A stretch of 64,000 bases of DNA. Origin: Nitrosomonadales bacterium. Its GTDB lineage: Bacteria; Pseudomonadota; Gammaproteobacteria; Burkholderiales; Gallionellaceae. Position 1 is the stretch's first letter; the number at the start of each line of letters is the position of its first letter. A program made the position numbers and the translations under genes. A model generated the notes under the pieces. It did not search any database. It worked only from the letters and a program-made list of their open reading frames with translations, and was not told the DNA's origin. The stretch covers positions 18,616 through 82,615 of the forward strand of contig JAHFQY010000001.1 in assembly GCA_023259065.1 (NCBI GenBank). The letters are read 5' to 3'. Shown here in pieces: positions 62,617 through 64,000 of the stretch.

Positions 62617-64000
62617 ATGAGCAATCCTGCAACAGGCACCGAGTCCGGTCATGTAACCGGACTATATCGCGAACACGAGGAATGGACAGTCAATACCGGC
62701 GGGAAAACCATCCACGCCAAGCGCATGCCGGGTTTCTTCCGCACAATGAAATACTTTACCGCGTTGACGTGGCTGGTTTTCTTCCTCGGCGCCTATCCGC
62801 GTTGGCATGGCAAGCAGGCCATTCTTTTTGATGTCACCAATCGCCAGTTTCATTTCTTCAACATTACCATCCTGCCACAGGATATCTGGATGCTCTCCCT
62901 GCTGTTGTTGCTGATGGCGATGACCCTGTTTGCCGTGACCTCGGTGGCTTCGCGCGTATTTTGCGGATACTTCTGCTTTCAGACGGTATGGACAGATGTG
63001 TTTACCTGGATAGAGGAAAAAATCGAAGGTCAGCCCGGGCAGCGCCGCAAGCTGGATGGGGCGCCCTGGAGCGTGACAAAAGTCCGCTTGAAGCTGATGA
63101 AACATGCAGCCTGGCTGGCGATCTCGGTGCTGACGGGCATCAGCTTCTCCATATGGTTCGTGGATGCGTTTGACTACTGGCATGACCTGCTCACGCTCAA
63201 CTTGCCTGTCATAGGCTGGGCGACACTGGTCGCCTTTATTCTCGGCACCTACATCCTCGCGGGATTCTTGCGCGAGCAGACCTGCTTCTGGCTCTGTCCT
63301 TACGCACGCATTCAAGGCGTGATGACAGATGCGCAAACCATCCTGCCTACCTATGATGAAAACCGCGGTGAACCGCGCGGCAAATTGCGCCGCCATGAAG
63401 AAGGCGCGGCGAAACAGGGGGATTGCATCGACTGCTTCCAGTGCGTGCAGGTATGCCCAACCGGTGTGGATATACGCCAGGGGCAGCAGCTTGGATGCAT
63501 TACCTGCGGGTTGTGCCTGGACGCCTGTGACTCAGTCATGGACAAGATCGGCCGTCCACGCGGCCTGATACGTTATGCCTCGCTGGACGAGATGGAAGGG
63601 CGCCCGGTCAAGAAGCTGTACCAGCATCCGCGCACCTTTGTGTACATCGGCATTATCCTGCTGGCACTGAGTGGAATCATCTACGGCCTGACTCACCTCG
63701 GGGCACTGGTGCTGAGAGTGGCTCCGGAGCGCCAGCCCCTGTTTGTGCGCATGAGTGACGGCTCAATCCAGAACAAATACGTGTTCAAGGTGCTGAACAA
63801 GACCAACAAGGACATGTATGTGACAGTCAAGGCTGAAGACGGGATCAGCGGCCAGCAGATCATCGGCGCTGAACAGCCAATACTTGTGTATCACGGCAGG
63901 GCAACGCCATTCACGATTTTCGTGAAGGCGCCGGAGAAAAATATTCACGAGGAAATTACACCTATCGAATTTCGTGTGGAGGGTGTGGACCACCCTGAAA
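62617..64000 (+). CDS. ccoG: CcoG/RdxA/FixG ferredoxin-like cbb3 assembly protein (partial, runs off the window)
   Basis: The first 461 codons of a polyferredoxin with a CcoG topology. Several membrane helices (about 41-60, 85-110, 155-180, 200-220, 340-362) surround a segment FCGYFCFQTVWTDVF and two 4Fe-4S motifs, CIDCFQCVQVCP (about 272-283) and CITCGLCLDAC (about 295-305). CcoG reduces copper for CuB assembly in cbb3 oxidase. The C-terminal Ig-like domain (about 390 onward) is cut by the window edge. It follows the cco terminator, so it has its own promoter. Confidence 0.95.
   Translation, partial: MSNPATGTESGHVTGLYREHEEWTVNTGGKTIHAKRMPGFFRTMKYFTALTWLVFFLGAYPRWHGKQAILFDVTNRQFHFFNITILPQDIWMLSLLLLLMAMTLFAVTSVASRVFCGYFCFQTVWTDVFTWIEEKIEGQPGQRRKLDGAPWSVTKVRLKLMKHAAWLAISVLTGISFSIWFVDAFDYWHDLLTLNLPVIGWATLVAFILGTYILAGFLREQTCFWLCPYARIQGVMTDAQTILPTYDENRGEPRGKLRRHEEGAAKQGDCIDCFQCVQVCPTGVDIRQGQQLGCITCGLCLDACDSVMDKIGRPRGLIRYASLDEMEGRPVKKLYQHPRTFVYIGIILLALSGIIYGLTHLGALVLRVAPERQPLFVRMSDGSIQNKYVFKVLNKTNKDMYVTVKAEDGISGQQIIGAEQPILVYHGRATPFTIFVKAPEKNIHEEITPIEFRVEGVDHPE

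Overview
The window looks like a chromosomal segment of a GC-rich betaproteobacterium, probably of the Nitrosomonadales/Gallionellaceae type. The evidence is: the block yicC-gmk-rpoZ-spoT; the block ispB-tRNA-Pro-PP0621-pilS-pilR-ampD; a DUF3683 FAD/Fe-S fusion protein; a lysine/alanine-rich histone-H1-like protein; a small proteasome-like peptidase resembling the betaproteobacterial proteasome homologue (BPH); and a ccoNOQP-ccoG cbb3 oxidase locus. Genus assignment is inference only.

Layout. 1-4.9 kb (minus): an unrecognised partial gene, a HIT protein and a very large FAD/4Fe-4S oxidoreductase. 5-11 kb (plus): thpR, then a probable seven-gene operon of an ABC exporter (adaptor, permease, ATPase), a TetR regulator, two class II c-type cytochromes and a b561-type cytochrome. 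11-23 kb: tcdA, then a lipid-centred neighbourhood with an olsB paralogue, dgkA, a GT4 glycosyltransferase, a PAP2 phosphatase, olsB-olsA, an M14 peptidase, an alpha/beta hydrolase, an EAL-CBS-GGDEF protein, phoU and a divergent plcP-like phosphoesterase. 23-30.4 kb: chemoreceptor, TatD, MDR oxidoreductase, aroC, an SRPBCC protein, a GT39 membrane glycosyltransferase and rpmE. 30.5-33.8 kb: an accessory island flanked by imperfect 31-bp direct repeats, holding a T4-lysozyme-like gene coupled to an LprI-domain gene, a 70-bp tandem duplication and an IS110-family transposase. 33.8-48 kb: MFS transporter, ispB, tRNA-Pro, pilSR, ampD, nrdAB with a tandem pair of NrdR-like boxes, the histone-like protein, the proteasome-like peptidase, pabB and a pirin. 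48-58.6 kb: spoT, rpoZ, gmk, yicC, a PP2C phosphatase, rph, rdgB, hemW, trmB, thiG, thiS, tRNA-Gly and an FNR-type regulator. 58.9-64 kb: ccoNOQP, a 42-residue membrane protein and the start of ccoG.

The most coherent system is the 12-23 kb lipid region. The phoU-plcP intergenic space carries two oppositely oriented Pho-box-like 18-mers (16/18 and 14/18 matches to the E. coli consensus), each followed after exactly 10 bp by a -10-like hexamer. With plcP (phospholipid to diacylglycerol), a diacylglycerol-type GT4, OlsB/OlsA (ornithine lipid), DgkA and PAP2 nearby, this reads as a phosphate-starvation membrane-lipid remodelling locus. The individual families are known; the combined locus and its regulation are inferred.

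A family of five palindromic elements (83-145 bp, ends built on CGCAGATTACGCAGATT or the CACAGAT variant) is scattered between genes. A separate 140-bp MITE-like element sits directly after the PP2C stop codon.
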